DNA from: Moraxella cuniculi DSM 21768
GTDB lineage: Bacteria > Pseudomonadota > Gammaproteobacteria > Pseudomonadales > Moraxellaceae
NCBI RefSeq assembly: GCF_900156515.1
Contig: NZ_FTNU01000004.1
Location: forward strand, 1-64,000
Reading direction: 5' to 3'
Length of the DNA stretch: 64,000 nucleotides
Shown: positions 44,782 through 53,758 of the stretch, one piece after another
Layout of the letters: each line of letters opens with the position of its first letter
How positions within the stretch are numbered: position 1 is the first letter of the stretch
Notes under the pieces: generated by a model
The model's database searches: none
What the model saw: the letters and a program-made list of their open reading frames with translations, nothing else
What the model was told of the DNA's origin: nothing
Program-made: the position numbers and the translations under genes

Positions 44782-44874
44782 GATAAACTCCTCTTGTTAA
44801 ACATCAACCAAGTCTGCATTCACTTGGGGCTTAGGTTGCCTTGCCGTCATTGGCGTGGCGTGTGGCGGTAGGTA

Positions 44875-45660
44875 TTATTGAAAATGGGCTTTTTCAATTT
44901 CTGCCAATTTTCCTGTTTGTTTTAAGGTTGCCAGTGCTGCGTCAAATTGTGCTTTTAGTGCATCGCCCTTACGCACGGCAATACCTAGGTTGTCGTTGTT
45001 GTTAATCTCTTCGCCAACCAGACCAAATTCTTCGTTGCCTGCTTGTTTTAGCCAATCCGATGCAGAGGCTTTTTCTGCCATGACTGCTTGGTTTCGACCT
45101 GCTTTTAGGTCAAGATAGGCGTTGGTGTAGGTGTCATACAACTGCACACGGTTACCATCTTTGCCGTCATATTTTTCGCTAATGTAGGCAGCACCTGTGG
45201 TGGAACGCTGACCGCCCAGCACTTTGTCGGTGATGTTATTGGGGTCAAAGCTGCCGTCTTTTTTGGCAAGCCATGCGATGGTGTTTGAAAAATATGGCTC
45301 GCTAAAATCCACTTGAGCTTGTCGCTCTGGCGTGATGGACATACCTGCGATGATTGCGTCATATTTGCCCATCAATAGACTTGGGATTAAGCCGTCCCAA
45401 TCTTGGGCAACGATTTGGCATTTTGCCTGAATTTCGGCACAGATGGCATTGATGACATCAACATCGAATCCAACGATATTGCCACTGGGGTCGGTGTCAT
45501 TAAACGGAGGGTAGGCGGCTTCGGTTGCGATAATCAGCTCGCGTTGTTCGGTGGTTTCGGCAGTTTGTTTGCTTTCGCTTGTGGCGGTTTCGTCTTTTGA
45601 TTGTGAACAGCCAACCAGTGCAAGGCAAGCGATGGCAAGTGTAGCAAATGGTTTAATCAC
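44875..45660 (-). CDS. Amino-acid-binding lipoprotein, first of three
   Basis: A 261-residue protein with a GTG start (AAGGA at 5 bp) and a short signal ending LVGC (Cys18). A Ser/Thr/Glu-rich linker (about 19-42) precedes the binding fold. Signatures are IIATEAAYPPFNDTDPSGNI, GFDVDVINAICAEIQAKC, QDWDGLIPSLLMGKYDAIIA and GMSITPERQAQVDFSEPYFS. It lies between the ATPase gene and the second binding-protein gene. Confidence 0.92.
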   Translation of the reverse strand: MIKPFATLAIACLALVGCSQSKDETATSESKQTAETTEQRELIIATEAAYPPFNDTDPSGNIVGFDVDVINAICAEIQAKCQIVAQDWDGLIPSLLMGKYDAIIAGMSITPERQAQVDFSEPYFSNTIAWLAKKDGSFDPNNITDKVLGGQRSTTGAAYISEKYDGKDGNRVQLYDTYTNAYLDLKAGRNQAVMAEKASASDWLKQAGNEEFGLVGEEINNNDNLGIAVRKGDALKAQFDAALATLKQTGKLAEIEKAHFQ

Positions 45661-45756
45661 GGTTTTTCCTTAAGCTGGGTTCTTGGCAGTAAAAGAGACA
45701 AATTCCAGCTTGTATTAATAAAACAAAAATTCTTCAGCCAACTGGCACAATACCAA

Positions 45757-46530
45757 TCAGCGGTGCGATGCCATAAATTCACGCACTCGTGGTGATTTTG
45801 GATTGTCAAATACTTCTTCAGGCGTGCCGATTTCCTCGATACGACCTTGGTGCAAAAAGACCACCTTGCTGGATACTTCACGAGCAAAACGCATCTCGTG
45901 GGTTACAATCAGCATGGTGCGACCTTCGGCAGCAAGCTCACGCATCACCGCCAAAACCTCATTGACCAATTCAGGGTCAAGAGCAGATGTCGGCTCGTCA
46001 AAAAGCAGCACCTGTGGACGCATGGCAAGCGAACGGGCAATCGCCACACGCTGTCTTTGTCCGCCTGATAGATTGTCAGGATAGGCATCTTTTTTGTCCA
46101 GCAAACCAACTTTGGTTAGCAGTCGCTCGGCATCGCTGATGGCTTCTGCTTTTGATAGACCCAGCACTTGGGTCGGGCCTTCGATGATGTTTTGTAAGAT
46201 GGTTTTGTGCGGCCAGAGGTTAAAATTTTGGAAAACAAAGCCGATTTTTGAACGCAGTTTTTCCAGTTGTTTTTTGTCAGCGGCAACCAGTTCGCCTTTG
46301 TGGGCTTTGAGCTTTAGCTCCTCTTGACCGACAATAATCTTGCCAAGACTTGGTTTTTCGAGCAGATTAATGCACCGCAACAGCGTGGATTTGCCAGAAC
46401 CTGACGAACCCAAAATACTGATAACATCGCCATCATGAGCAGTCAAAGAAACGCCTTTTAGCACCTCAAGCGAGCCATAGCTTTTGTGAATGTCTTGCAA
46501 ATCAAGTGCAATTGGGCGTAAATCAGTCAT
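45757..46530 (-). CDS. Polar amino-acid ABC transporter ATP-binding protein (HisP/ArtP type)
   Basis: A 257-residue ATPase. The start at 46530 (AGGAA before it) is preferred over a longer frame to 46563. Walker A is [14 protein letters not shown], the signature [14 protein letters not shown] and Walker [17 protein letters not shown], followed by the switch histidine in [15 protein letters not shown]. The insertion [20 protein letters not shown] is typical of HisP-like ATPases. It is the first gene of a seven-gene leftward run: ATPase, three binding proteins, two permeases, glmU. Confidence 0.95.
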   Translation of the reverse strand: MTDLRPIALDLQDIHKSYGSLEVLKGVSLTAHDGDVISILGSSGSGKSTLLRCINLLEKPSLGKIIVGQEELKLKAHKGELVAADKKQLEKLRSKIGFVFQNFNLWPHKTILQNIIEGPTQVLGLSKAEAISDAERLLTKVGLLDKKDAYPDNLSGGQRQRVAIARSLAMRPQVLLFDEPTSALDPELVNEVLAVMRELAAEGRTMLIVTHEMRFAREVSSKVVFLHQGRIEEIGTPEEVFDNPKSPRVREFMASHR

Positions 46531-46618
46531 GAAAATTCCTAAAATTGTAATGACAAAAAACAAGATGGCAAAGACCGTTGGTTATCGGTAGCGGTCATTA
46601 GCCAAAATAATTGTTATA

Positions 46619-46646
46619 ATTTTACCGAAAAATCCAATAAAGGCAA
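46619..46646 (-). promoter_or_regulatory. Probable promoter of the amino-acid transporter-glmU operon
   Basis: On the minus strand TTGCCT (46641-46646) and TAAAAT (46619-46624) are 16 bp apart, with the -10 about 90 bp upstream of the ATPase start. A TATAAT on the plus strand overlaps the same spot (46615-46620), so direction is not certain. Confidence 0.4.
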
Positions 46647-46744
46647 ACATTTTCTTAATTTTTTCATCGTTTGACAAAATTAGCCATGCCAAATTGTATC
46701 AAGCGATGGCTTTGGTCGCCGAATTCGGCATGGTTGTGGAATAT

Positions 46745-46774
46745 TTGGTAAAATGCCATAAATTTCGCTATAAT
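46745..46774 (+). promoter_or_regulatory. Probable ftsK promoter
   Basis: TTGGTA (46745-46750) and TATAAT (46769-46774) with an 18-bp spacer, 75 bp upstream of the ftsK ATG. Confidence 0.5.
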
Positions 46775-46849
46775 AAGCGGTTATGTTGCCACTTGGCTTT
46801 GGGCTTTGTGCGACAACCTTAACCACCCAACCCTTATGCTAGAGTATCC

Positions 46850-49540
46850 ATGAAAACTTTATCGCTAAATCAATTCATCACGCCAAAAAAAATGTCCTTG
46901 TTTGGGCAATTGCTACTCACTGTCATTGGCACGGTGCTGTTGGTATTTTTGTTCTTGGCATTACTGTCGTACGACAAGACGGATTCGGCATGGTCGCATA
47001 TCGGCAGCAATCCTGAGATTGCCAATGTCGCTGGGCGTATGGGTGCGTGGGTGGCGGATATTTTGCATACTTTTTTTGGTTATGGTGCATGGTTTTTGGT
47101 GCTGGTTTTGGCGTATGAGCTGGCACGACTGTGGTGGTTGCACGCCAAATTGCTGTGGGTGCTAAGGGTGTCAGCTTATGCCTTGTTGTTGGCATTTATC
47201 AGTGCTTTGCTGGCTTATATGGGTGATTTTCGGGATAATGGGCTTGCAGCCAGCTTGGGCGGTGCGATGGGTTTTGAGCTACAAAAAAACCTAGTCATCA
47301 ATCTGGGGGCGAGCGTTACGGCATTGGCACTGATTGCGTTGATTGGCATTATTGCCGCCCTAAGTTTTGAGATTCGCTGGGCAAATGTGGCAGCGATGAT
47401 TATGGACTGGGTGGGGCAGGCTCGCCCAAAAGCCGATAATGAACAAACGCCAGTGGCAGAAGTGCCAAAGCAGCCTGTGGCTGACGATGTTGATGAGCCG
47501 ATTGATGATGTCGTGCAGGCTCATAATCATCACGGGGCGTTGGAGAGTTTTTTGTGTCATTCTGGGCTAAGAGATGAGCTGCTTGCCAAGCGACAAGCCG
47601 AGCAAGATGCTGCTGCCCAAAGAGTGCTTGATGAGCAGATTGCCCTACAGACCCAAGCAATAAGTTTGTCCGAGCAGATGCCGAGCGATGATAAGAATCC
47701 AGCTTGGCAGTATGAGTCAGATGATGAGCCAAATCCATACAGCACTGTGGCAGACGAGCATATCATCAATGAGGCGAGCATATCGCTGGCATTGACTGAT
47801 GAGCCAAAGATACAGCCAGATGAGGCAGTACCAAGCACAGTGGATAGATATAATCAATTGGGTAAATTACGCATTGATTCTGCTGATGTTGATGCCAATC
47901 ATCAGCCACAGACAACCGTATCTGCCAAGCCTTACGAGCCGATGCCAGAGCTGGTTGATGGATTATCAGATGAGCCAAATGATACAGCGGCTTGGGCGGA
48001 TGAGCCAAGTCAAGCTGGCGGTCAGCCCAAGTCATACGCAATGGGTAAGCTTGCCTATCGCATGAGTTTATCGCCAATACCTGAGCTTACGCTGCTTGAC
48101 ACCCCAGATTATCAAAATAAGCCAAAGGTTAGTGAAGCAAAGCTAAAAGAATCCTCTGAATTGCTTGAGATTAAACTGCAAGAGTATAATATCCAAGCAC
48201 AGGTGATGGCGGCGACTGTCGGCCCTGTGGTAACACGCTTTGAGGTGGCGTTGGCAGCAGGTGTGAAAGCAAGCCGAGTAACGCGGGAGGCGCGAGATTT
48301 GGCACGCAATATGCTGAAGGAATCGTTGCGTGTGGTTGAGGTTATCCCCGGCAAGCCATACATCGGCATCGAAGTACCAAATGAAAAGCGTGAAATGGTG
48401 CGATTGATTGAGCTGCTTGATACCCCAGACTACCAAGACCCAGACAAACAAATCGCCATCGCTGTCGGCAAGGATATTAGCGGTAAGGTGGTGATTGCTG
48501 ACCTTGCCAAAGCACCGCATATGCTTGTGGCAGGTACGACAGGCTCGGGCAAATCGGTGCTGGTGAACTCATTTTTGTTATCCATGCTCCTAAAATATAC
48601 CCCCGATGAGCTGAAGCTGGTACTGATTGACCCCAAGCAACTGGAGCTTGCGAATTATAACGACATACCGCACTTATTAACCCCTGTGATTACTGATATG
48701 CAAGATGCGGTGGCGGCATTGACTTGGTGCGTGAATGAAATGGAACGCCGCTATCGATTGATGAGTAAGCTGCGTGTACGCAAGATTGCCGAATTTAACA
48801 AAAAAATTATCCAAGCTGAACAAAGTGGCGAGCCAATTTATGATCCATTATGGCAAGCCAATGATAGCGTCAGTCAGTCCAAACCACCAAAGTTAAAGAC
48901 ACTGCCGATTATTGTCATTGTGGCAGATGAGTTTGCTGACATGATTATGCAGCTGGGCAAAACTGCCGAAGAGCCAATCGTGCGACTGGCACAAAAAGCT
49001 CGTGCTGCTGGCATTCATTTGCTGCTTGCCACCCAGCGACCGACAGTCAATGTGGTTACAGGACTGATCAAGGCAAATGTGCCATCTCGTGTGGCATTGA
49101 GGGTTAATACCAAAGTGGATAGCCGTACCATCATCGAAGAGGGCGGTGCCGAGGATATGCTGGGTAATGGCGATATGATGTTTATCGCTCCGGGCAAAAA
49201 CTCTGCCGAGCGTGTGCATGGTGCTTATGTTGATGATGATGAGGTGAACCGTGTCTGTGATGCGTGGCGTGAGCGAGGCAGTCCTGACTATATCGACCTG
49301 TCAGAGAGTTATACTTTTGATGGTGAGGGCAGTGGCGATACCAGCAGTGTTGCCGATGGCGATCAATTATACGAGGCGGCAGCGGCATATGTGGTAGAGA
49401 CACGCAAGCCATCGATTTCGTCAGTGCAACGCAAATTTAGCATTGGCTACAACCGTGCAGCACGCTTGCTTGATCAGATGCAAGAAAGAGGCTTGGTTTC
49501 GGCGATGGATAATAGTGGCAAACGCCAGTTGTTATTATAG
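46850..49540 (+). CDS. ftsK: DNA translocase FtsK
   Basis: This 896-residue septal protein pumps DNA to clear the closing division site and activates XerCD at dif. Four membrane segments lie within residues 1-185. An acidic, Gln/Asp-rich linker spans about 190-420. The motor domain carries Walker A LVAGTTGSGKSVLVN near residue 560 and Walker B IIVIVADEFADMIM. The C-terminal gamma winged helix reads KPSISSVQRKFSIGYNRAAR. The linker is shorter than in E. coli FtsK (1329 residues). The next gene starts 8 bp after the stop, so the two are co-transcribed. Confidence 0.97.
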   Translation: MKTLSLNQFITPKKMSLFGQLLLTVIGTVLLVFLFLALLSYDKTDSAWSHIGSNPEIANVAGRMGAWVADILHTFFGYGAWFLVLVLAYELARLWWLHAKLLWVLRVSAYALLLAFISALLAYMGDFRDNGLAASLGGAMGFELQKNLVINLGASVTALALIALIGIIAALSFEIRWANVAAMIMDWVGQARPKADNEQTPVAEVPKQPVADDVDEPIDDVVQAHNHHGALESFLCHSGLRDELLAKRQAEQDAAAQRVLDEQIALQTQAISLSEQMPSDDKNPAWQYESDDEPNPYSTVADEHIINEASISLALTDEPKIQPDEAVPSTVDRYNQLGKLRIDSADVDANHQPQTTVSAKPYEPMPELVDGLSDEPNDTAAWADEPSQAGGQPKSYAMGKLAYRMSLSPIPELTLLDTPDYQNKPKVSEAKLKESSELLEIKLQEYNIQAQVMAATVGPVVTRFEVALAAGVKASRVTREARDLARNMLKESLRVVEVIPGKPYIGIEVPNEKREMVRLIELLDTPDYQDPDKQIAIAVGKDISGKVVIADLAKAPHMLVAGTTGSGKSVLVNSFLLSMLLKYTPDELKLVLIDPKQLELANYNDIPHLLTPVITDMQDAVAALTWCVNEMERRYRLMSKLRVRKIAEFNKKIIQAEQSGEPIYDPLWQANDSVSQSKPPKLKTLPIIVIVADEFADMIMQLGKTAEEPIVRLAQKARAAGIHLLLATQRPTVNVVTGLIKANVPSRVALRVNTKVDSRTIIEEGGAEDMLGNGDMMFIAPGKNSAERVHGAYVDDDEVNRVCDAWRERGSPDYIDLSESYTFDGEGSGDTSSVADGDQLYEAAAAYVVETRKPSISSVQRKFSIGYNRAARLLDQMQERGLVSAMDNSGKRQLLL

Positions 49541-49548
49541 GTGTACCG

Positions 49549-50187
49549 ATGGATTTGTCAAATACAGCGATTGCTATTATCGTGGTGCTGGTAGTGGCAG
49601 GGTTTTTGCTGGGCAATTTTATGGCGGCTCGTCCAAGCCCAGCAGCGGTACGGGTGGCGGATTTTCGCCTGATGGCGAGATCTTATCAGATTTTCCCAAA
49701 GCTCATCGCTTGCCCTGATTGGCTTGTGGCTCAAAAAAACCTCATCAGCCCTGTGCCTGCCGATCGTCATCCAAGCGAGGCTACCGCCAAGATTGCCCAG
49801 TATACGCTGACCGCTCATGAGCTTGCCTTGCCAATGGTGCAGTATCAAGCGGTGGCAGGTGTCTGGCGACTGGTGGAGCAGGATTTTTATACCGCCAAAA
49901 TGCGTCAGCAGGCGGCACGATTGGACGGCGTGCCGATTTTGTTGCCTGGTGCGATTGCCTCACGCACTTTGGGGTTGTCAATGAAGGCAAATGCGGTGGC
50001 GTTGTATTGGCTTGATGACAAATATCAGCACAGTCATAAGGCGTATAAACTGGATAAAAATCAGGCAGCGGCGGACTTGGTGGATATGTACAAGGCATTA
50101 ATCGGCTGGGCAGAAACGGTGGCGACGGTTAAGCTGAGCATGGGCGTTGTCAATCAACAACCCGCTGAAGGCGACAACATTGGCTGA
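49549..50187 (+). CDS. Hypothetical single-span membrane protein
   Basis: A 212-residue protein with one N-terminal membrane segment (about 6-26: IAIIVVLVVAGFLLGNFMAA) and a soluble remainder of about 185 residues. The latter has conserved-looking blocks (FPKLIACPDWLV, RLDGVPILLPGAIASRTLGL). I recognise no domain. Its start 8 bp after ftsK suggests co-expression with the division translocase, but no function can be inferred beyond that. Codon use resembles its neighbours. Confidence 0.8.
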   Translation: MDLSNTAIAIIVVLVVAGFLLGNFMAARPSPAAVRVADFRLMARSYQIFPKLIACPDWLVAQKNLISPVPADRHPSEATAKIAQYTLTAHELALPMVQYQAVAGVWRLVEQDFYTAKMRQQAARLDGVPILLPGAIASRTLGLSMKANAVALYWLDDKYQHSHKAYKLDKNQAAADLVDMYKALIGWAETVATVKLSMGVVNQQPAEGDNIG

Positions 50188-50258
50188 TAAATTCACTAAG
50201 GTTGTCTGGATAAATGCACAAAAAACAGGGCAAAATCACCACAAACTGTGAAAAATGA

Positions 50259-50287
50259 TTGACAAAATCAAATTTTCACCCTATAAA
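50259..50287 (+). promoter_or_regulatory. topA promoter
   Basis: Consensus -35 TTGACA (50259-50264), 17-bp spacer and TATAAA (50282-50287): the best sigma-70 match seen in the window. The topA ATG lies 110 bp downstream, leaving an A/T-rich leader of about 100 bases. Confidence 0.75.
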
Positions 50288-50397
50288 TGCAATAATTCGT
50301 CAATAAATCGCCAAATGATTTGTGCGATGATGGGTATTTTTTAAGATATTTAAATATAAAGTTACTATTTATTAAATTGTTTATGACAGGGCAAGAT

Positions 50398-53010
50398 ATG
50401 GCAACCAGCAAAAAAACCACCACCAAAACCACAGCAAATGCCAAGGGTAAGGCTTTGGTGATTGTCGAGTCGCCAGCCAAGGCCAAAACCATCAACAAAT
50501 ATCTGGGCAGTGGCTATATCGTCCGCTCAAGCATTGGCCATGTGCGAGATTTGCCTGTCGGTGGCAGCGGCACAAAAGCAAGCAAGGACGAGGAGGCAGG
50601 GCTAAATCGTGAGCAAAAAGCCCAGAGGGCATTGGTTCGCCGTATGGGGGTAGACCCTGAGCATGACTGGGCGGCTGTTTATGAAATCTTGCCAAACAAA
50701 ACCAAAGTAATTCGTGAATTAAAGGCCTTAGCAAAAGATGCTGACAAAATCTATCTGGCAACGGACTTGGATAGAGAGGGAGAGGCGATTGCGTGGCACT
50801 TAAAAGAGGTTATCGGTGGCGATGACGACAAATACAGCCGTGTGGTGTTTAACGAAATCACCAAATCCGCCATTGAAAATGCCTTTAAAAGCCCTGACAA
50901 GCTCAACATTGACCGAGTTAATGCCCAGCAAGCACGCCGATTCTTGGATCGTGTGGTGGGCTTTATGGTCTCGCCACTATTGTGGGCAAAAATCGCTCGT
51001 GGGCTGTCGGCAGGGCGTGTTCAGTCTGTGGCGACCCGCCTTGTGGTAGAGCGAGAGCGAGAAATCCGTGCCTTTGTACCTGTGGAATATTGGCAAATCC
51101 ACACAAAAAACACCGCAGCAGGTGAGGTATTGACCCTAGAGGCAGTCAAGCAAGGCGGCAAGAGCCTAAAGCTGGATAATAAGCAAGCAGCAGATGCGGT
51201 GGTATCGGTGCTAAGTTCTGCTGATTTTGTTGTATCAAGCATTGACGAAAAACCCACCCAGTCTCGTCCCTCTGCCCCATTTATCACCTCGACACTGCAG
51301 CAGGCAGCCAGCACTCGCTTGGGCTTTAGCGTCAAAAAAACCATGATTTTGGCACAGCGATTGTACGAAGCTGGTCATATCACCTATATGCGTACTGACT
51401 CAACTTTCTTGAGCCAAGACGCATTGACGGCGGTGCGTGGTTATATCGGTGAGCAGTTTGGCGGTGCTTATCTGCCCGAAAAGCCCAATTTTTATGGCAA
51501 CAAACAAAATGCCCAAGAGGCACACGAGGCGATTCGTCCGTCTAATGTTGCCATAAAATCCAGTCAATTGACAGCGATGGAGCGAGATGCACAGCGTCTG
51601 TATGAGCTGATTTGGCGGCAGTTTGTCGCTTGCCAAATGACACCAGCGCGCTATCAGTCGGTCAGTTTGTTGGTGGCTGCGGCTGACATTGAGCTAAAAG
51701 CCAAAGGACGGACGCTGATTTTTGATGGCTATACTCGCATACAGCCACCAGCCAAAAGCGATGATGTGTTGCTGCCAAAGGTTGCTGTTGGCGACAAATT
51801 GCCATTGACGGCGATTGAGCCTAGCCAACATTTTACCAAACCACCAGCACGCTACAGTGAGGCAAGTCTGGTCAAAGAGCTAGAAAGTCGCGGTATCGGT
51901 CGCCCATCAACCTATGCCTCAATTATCTCAACCATTCAAGAGCGTGGCTATGTAAAACTTGAGAACAAACGCCTGTATGCCGAAAAAATGGGAGATATTG
52001 TTACCGAACGCCTAATTGAGAGTTTCCCTGATTTGATGGATTATGCGTTCACGGCAGGGCTTGAGGATAAGCTTGATGAAGTGGCAGTTGGTGATGAGAA
52101 TTGGAAAGTGGTGCTGAATAATTTTTATCATGAATTTAAACAAAAATTAGACACCGCCAAATCATCAGACGGTATGCGACCAAACAACCCAACCAATGTG
52201 CCAGAGATTGGCTGTGATGCCTGCGGCAGACCCATGCAGGTGCGTACAGGCTCGACAGGCGTATTTTTGGGCTGCACAGGCTACAATCTGCCACCAAAAG
52301 AACGCTGTAAAGGCACAAAAAATCTCATGCCAGTATCGGCATTTGCCTTTGATGCGGACGATGAGTCGGCAGAGGTTCATGCCTTGCTGGAGAAAAAACG
52401 CTGCCAGCTGTGCAATGCGGCAATGGACGGCTATATCGTCGATGGTGGGCTAAAATTGCACATTTGTGGTAACAATCCTGATTGTGAAGGCCATTTGTTA
52501 GAGCAGGGCGTGTTTGAGGTTGCTGGCACGAGTAATGACGCACCAACCATTGATTGTGATAAATGCGATGGGCAAATGGAGCTAAAAACTGGGCGTTTTG
52601 GGGCGTATTTTGCTTGCCAAAAATGCGACAATACGCGAAAAGTGCTAAAAAATGGACAAGCAGCACCGCCACGCATGACAGCCATTGCCATGCCACATTT
52701 ACGCTCTGGGCGGTTTGATGACCATTATGTGCTGCGTGAAGGGGCGGCGGGTCTGTTCTTGGCGGCATCAAAATTCCCCAAAGTGCGTGAAACTCGTCCG
52801 CCAAAATTGAGCGAATTGCGTACCATCAAAGATGAGCTTGAGCCAAAATTTCATTATTTGTTTGATGCTCCTGATGTTGATGAAGAAGGCAATCCGACCA
52901 TCTTGCGTTGGAGTCGTAAAAATGCCGAGCAGTATATCGGCTCTGAAAAAGACGGCAAAGCCACCCGTTTTGCACTGGTATGGCGACAGGGGGCTTGGGT
53001 GAAGCAATAG
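50398..53010 (+). CDS. topA: DNA topoisomerase I TopA
   Basis: This 870-residue type IA topoisomerase relaxes negative supercoils. The ATG at 50398 follows AGGG at 6 bp and is preferred to a longer frame. An N-terminal Lys/Thr-rich tail leads to the TOPRIM domain ([20 protein letters not shown], then [16 protein letters not shown]). The active-site Tyr is about residue 330 in [14 protein letters not shown]. Two or three C-terminal zinc-ribbon modules are visible ([11 protein letters not shown]..., [11 protein letters not shown]..., [20 protein letters not shown]), with some cysteines replaced. It is a single-gene unit with its own strong promoter. Confidence 0.97.
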   Translation: MATSKKTTTKTTANAKGKALVIVESPAKAKTINKYLGSGYIVRSSIGHVRDLPVGGSGTKASKDEEAGLNREQKAQRALVRRMGVDPEHDWAAVYEILPNKTKVIRELKALAKDADKIYLATDLDREGEAIAWHLKEVIGGDDDKYSRVVFNEITKSAIENAFKSPDKLNIDRVNAQQARRFLDRVVGFMVSPLLWAKIARGLSAGRVQSVATRLVVEREREIRAFVPVEYWQIHTKNTAAGEVLTLEAVKQGGKSLKLDNKQAADAVVSVLSSADFVVSSIDEKPTQSRPSAPFITSTLQQAASTRLGFSVKKTMILAQRLYEAGHITYMRTDSTFLSQDALTAVRGYIGEQFGGAYLPEKPNFYGNKQNAQEAHEAIRPSNVAIKSSQLTAMERDAQRLYELIWRQFVACQMTPARYQSVSLLVAAADIELKAKGRTLIFDGYTRIQPPAKSDDVLLPKVAVGDKLPLTAIEPSQHFTKPPARYSEASLVKELESRGIGRPSTYASIISTIQERGYVKLENKRLYAEKMGDIVTERLIESFPDLMDYAFTAGLEDKLDEVAVGDENWKVVLNNFYHEFKQKLDTAKSSDGMRPNNPTNVPEIGCDACGRPMQVRTGSTGVFLGCTGYNLPPKERCKGTKNLMPVSAFAFDADDESAEVHALLEKKRCQLCNAAMDGYIVDGGLKLHICGNNPDCEGHLLEQGVFEVAGTSNDAPTIDCDKCDGQMELKTGRFGAYFACQKCDNTRKVLKNGQAAPPRMTAIAMPHLRSGRFDDHYVLREGAAGLFLAASKFPKVRETRPPKLSELRTIKDELEPKFHYLFDAPDVDEEGNPTILRWSRKNAEQYIGSEKDGKATRFALVWRQGAWVKQ

Positions 53011-53176
53011 CATTTATTCAATTGTAAGCAATTTCTTACAACAATTGACGCATTTGCCATCTGTTTATCGTTGTGATTTTGGTGCATAATATGCACATAG
53101 CAACGGAAAACTCCAATGGATTGGAGCATGGATGAGATGCTAGCAAGGAAGAGAGTATGGATATTTTTACAGCCGT
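53011..53176 (+). other. topA 3' region with a candidate small-RNA body
   Basis: No protein gene is supported. Between a -10-like CATAAT (53085-53090) and the strong terminator at 53177-53219 lie about 120 bp. They include a perfect hairpin CTCCAAT/ATTGGAG (53111-53117 and 53120-53126) and a purine-rich single-stranded stretch (AAGGAAGAGAG). This layout (promoter, hairpin, open seed, terminator) suits a small RNA, but the -35 is poor, so it may just be the topA 3' untranslated region. Confidence 0.3.
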
Positions 53177-53219
53177 AAAAACAACAAAGCCGCACTAAGT
53201 TTGCGGTTTTGTTGTTTTT
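53177..53219 (+). terminator. Strong intrinsic terminator downstream of topA
   Basis: A long stem: AACAACAAA then CCGCA (from 53180) pairs with TGCGG then TTTGTTGTT (53202 to 53216), ending in a T run. It lies 167 bp after the topA stop, unusually far for a simple gene terminator. Confidence 0.85.
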
Positions 53220-53291
53220 GGAATCGGCTATCAGCACCTGTTATTTACACTTATCAACTGTTTATTCACCATCAATCTTATCAATTCTGGA

Positions 53292-53320
53292 TTGCCATCA
53301 ATCAATACAGCTCTTATAAT
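53292..53320 (+). promoter_or_regulatory. Promoter of the DUF2218 gene
   Basis: TTGCCA (53292-53297) and TATAAT (53315-53320) with an exact 17-bp spacer. The start codon is 104 bp downstream. Confidence 0.65.
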
Positions 53321-53424
53321 AACAAGCTAAAATAACACAGGCAACAAAACCGCCCAAGCAATGCGTGCGATGTTTCTCACTGGCAGTGCTGACGGTTTTT
53401 GATAAAATAGTTATGGAGTAAATC

Positions 53425-53715
53425 ATGAGCCAAGCAGTCATCACTACCACTGACGGGCTAAGAATCGCCAAGCGTTTGACCAATCATTGGCAACATAAAT
53501 TCCAGATATCATCGCTGGGCGATACGGGGTTTGTGGTGCATTTTCCCAGTGCAGAAGTGGTTCTGCTGCCATCGGCTGATGCTTTGCAGGTCGAAATTAG
53601 ACCTGTTGAGGGTGGCAGTGAGCCGATGGATTTGGCAAAATTACAAAGCGTGGTGGCAAGCCATATTGACCGCATGGCAGGCGAGGTGTTTGATTATCAG
53701 TGGCATGATGCCTAA
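53425..53715 (+). CDS. DUF2218 family protein
   Basis: A 96-residue soluble protein matching DUF2218: TDGLRIAKRLTNHWQHKFQI near the N terminus and LQSVVASHIDRMAGEVFDYQ at the end. Related proteins often sit near siderophore or iron-uptake genes, but none is adjacent here, so a role in iron use cannot be claimed. GGAG lies 7 bp before the ATG. It is convergent with polA, 43 bp away. Confidence 0.82.
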   Translation: MSQAVITTTDGLRIAKRLTNHWQHKFQISSLGDTGFVVHFPSAEVVLLPSADALQVEIRPVEGGSEPMDLAKLQSVVASHIDRMAGEVFDYQWHDA

Positions 53716-53758
53716 ATCGCCCAAAGTGCTGTTTGGCTTATAGATGAGCTGACTTTGG

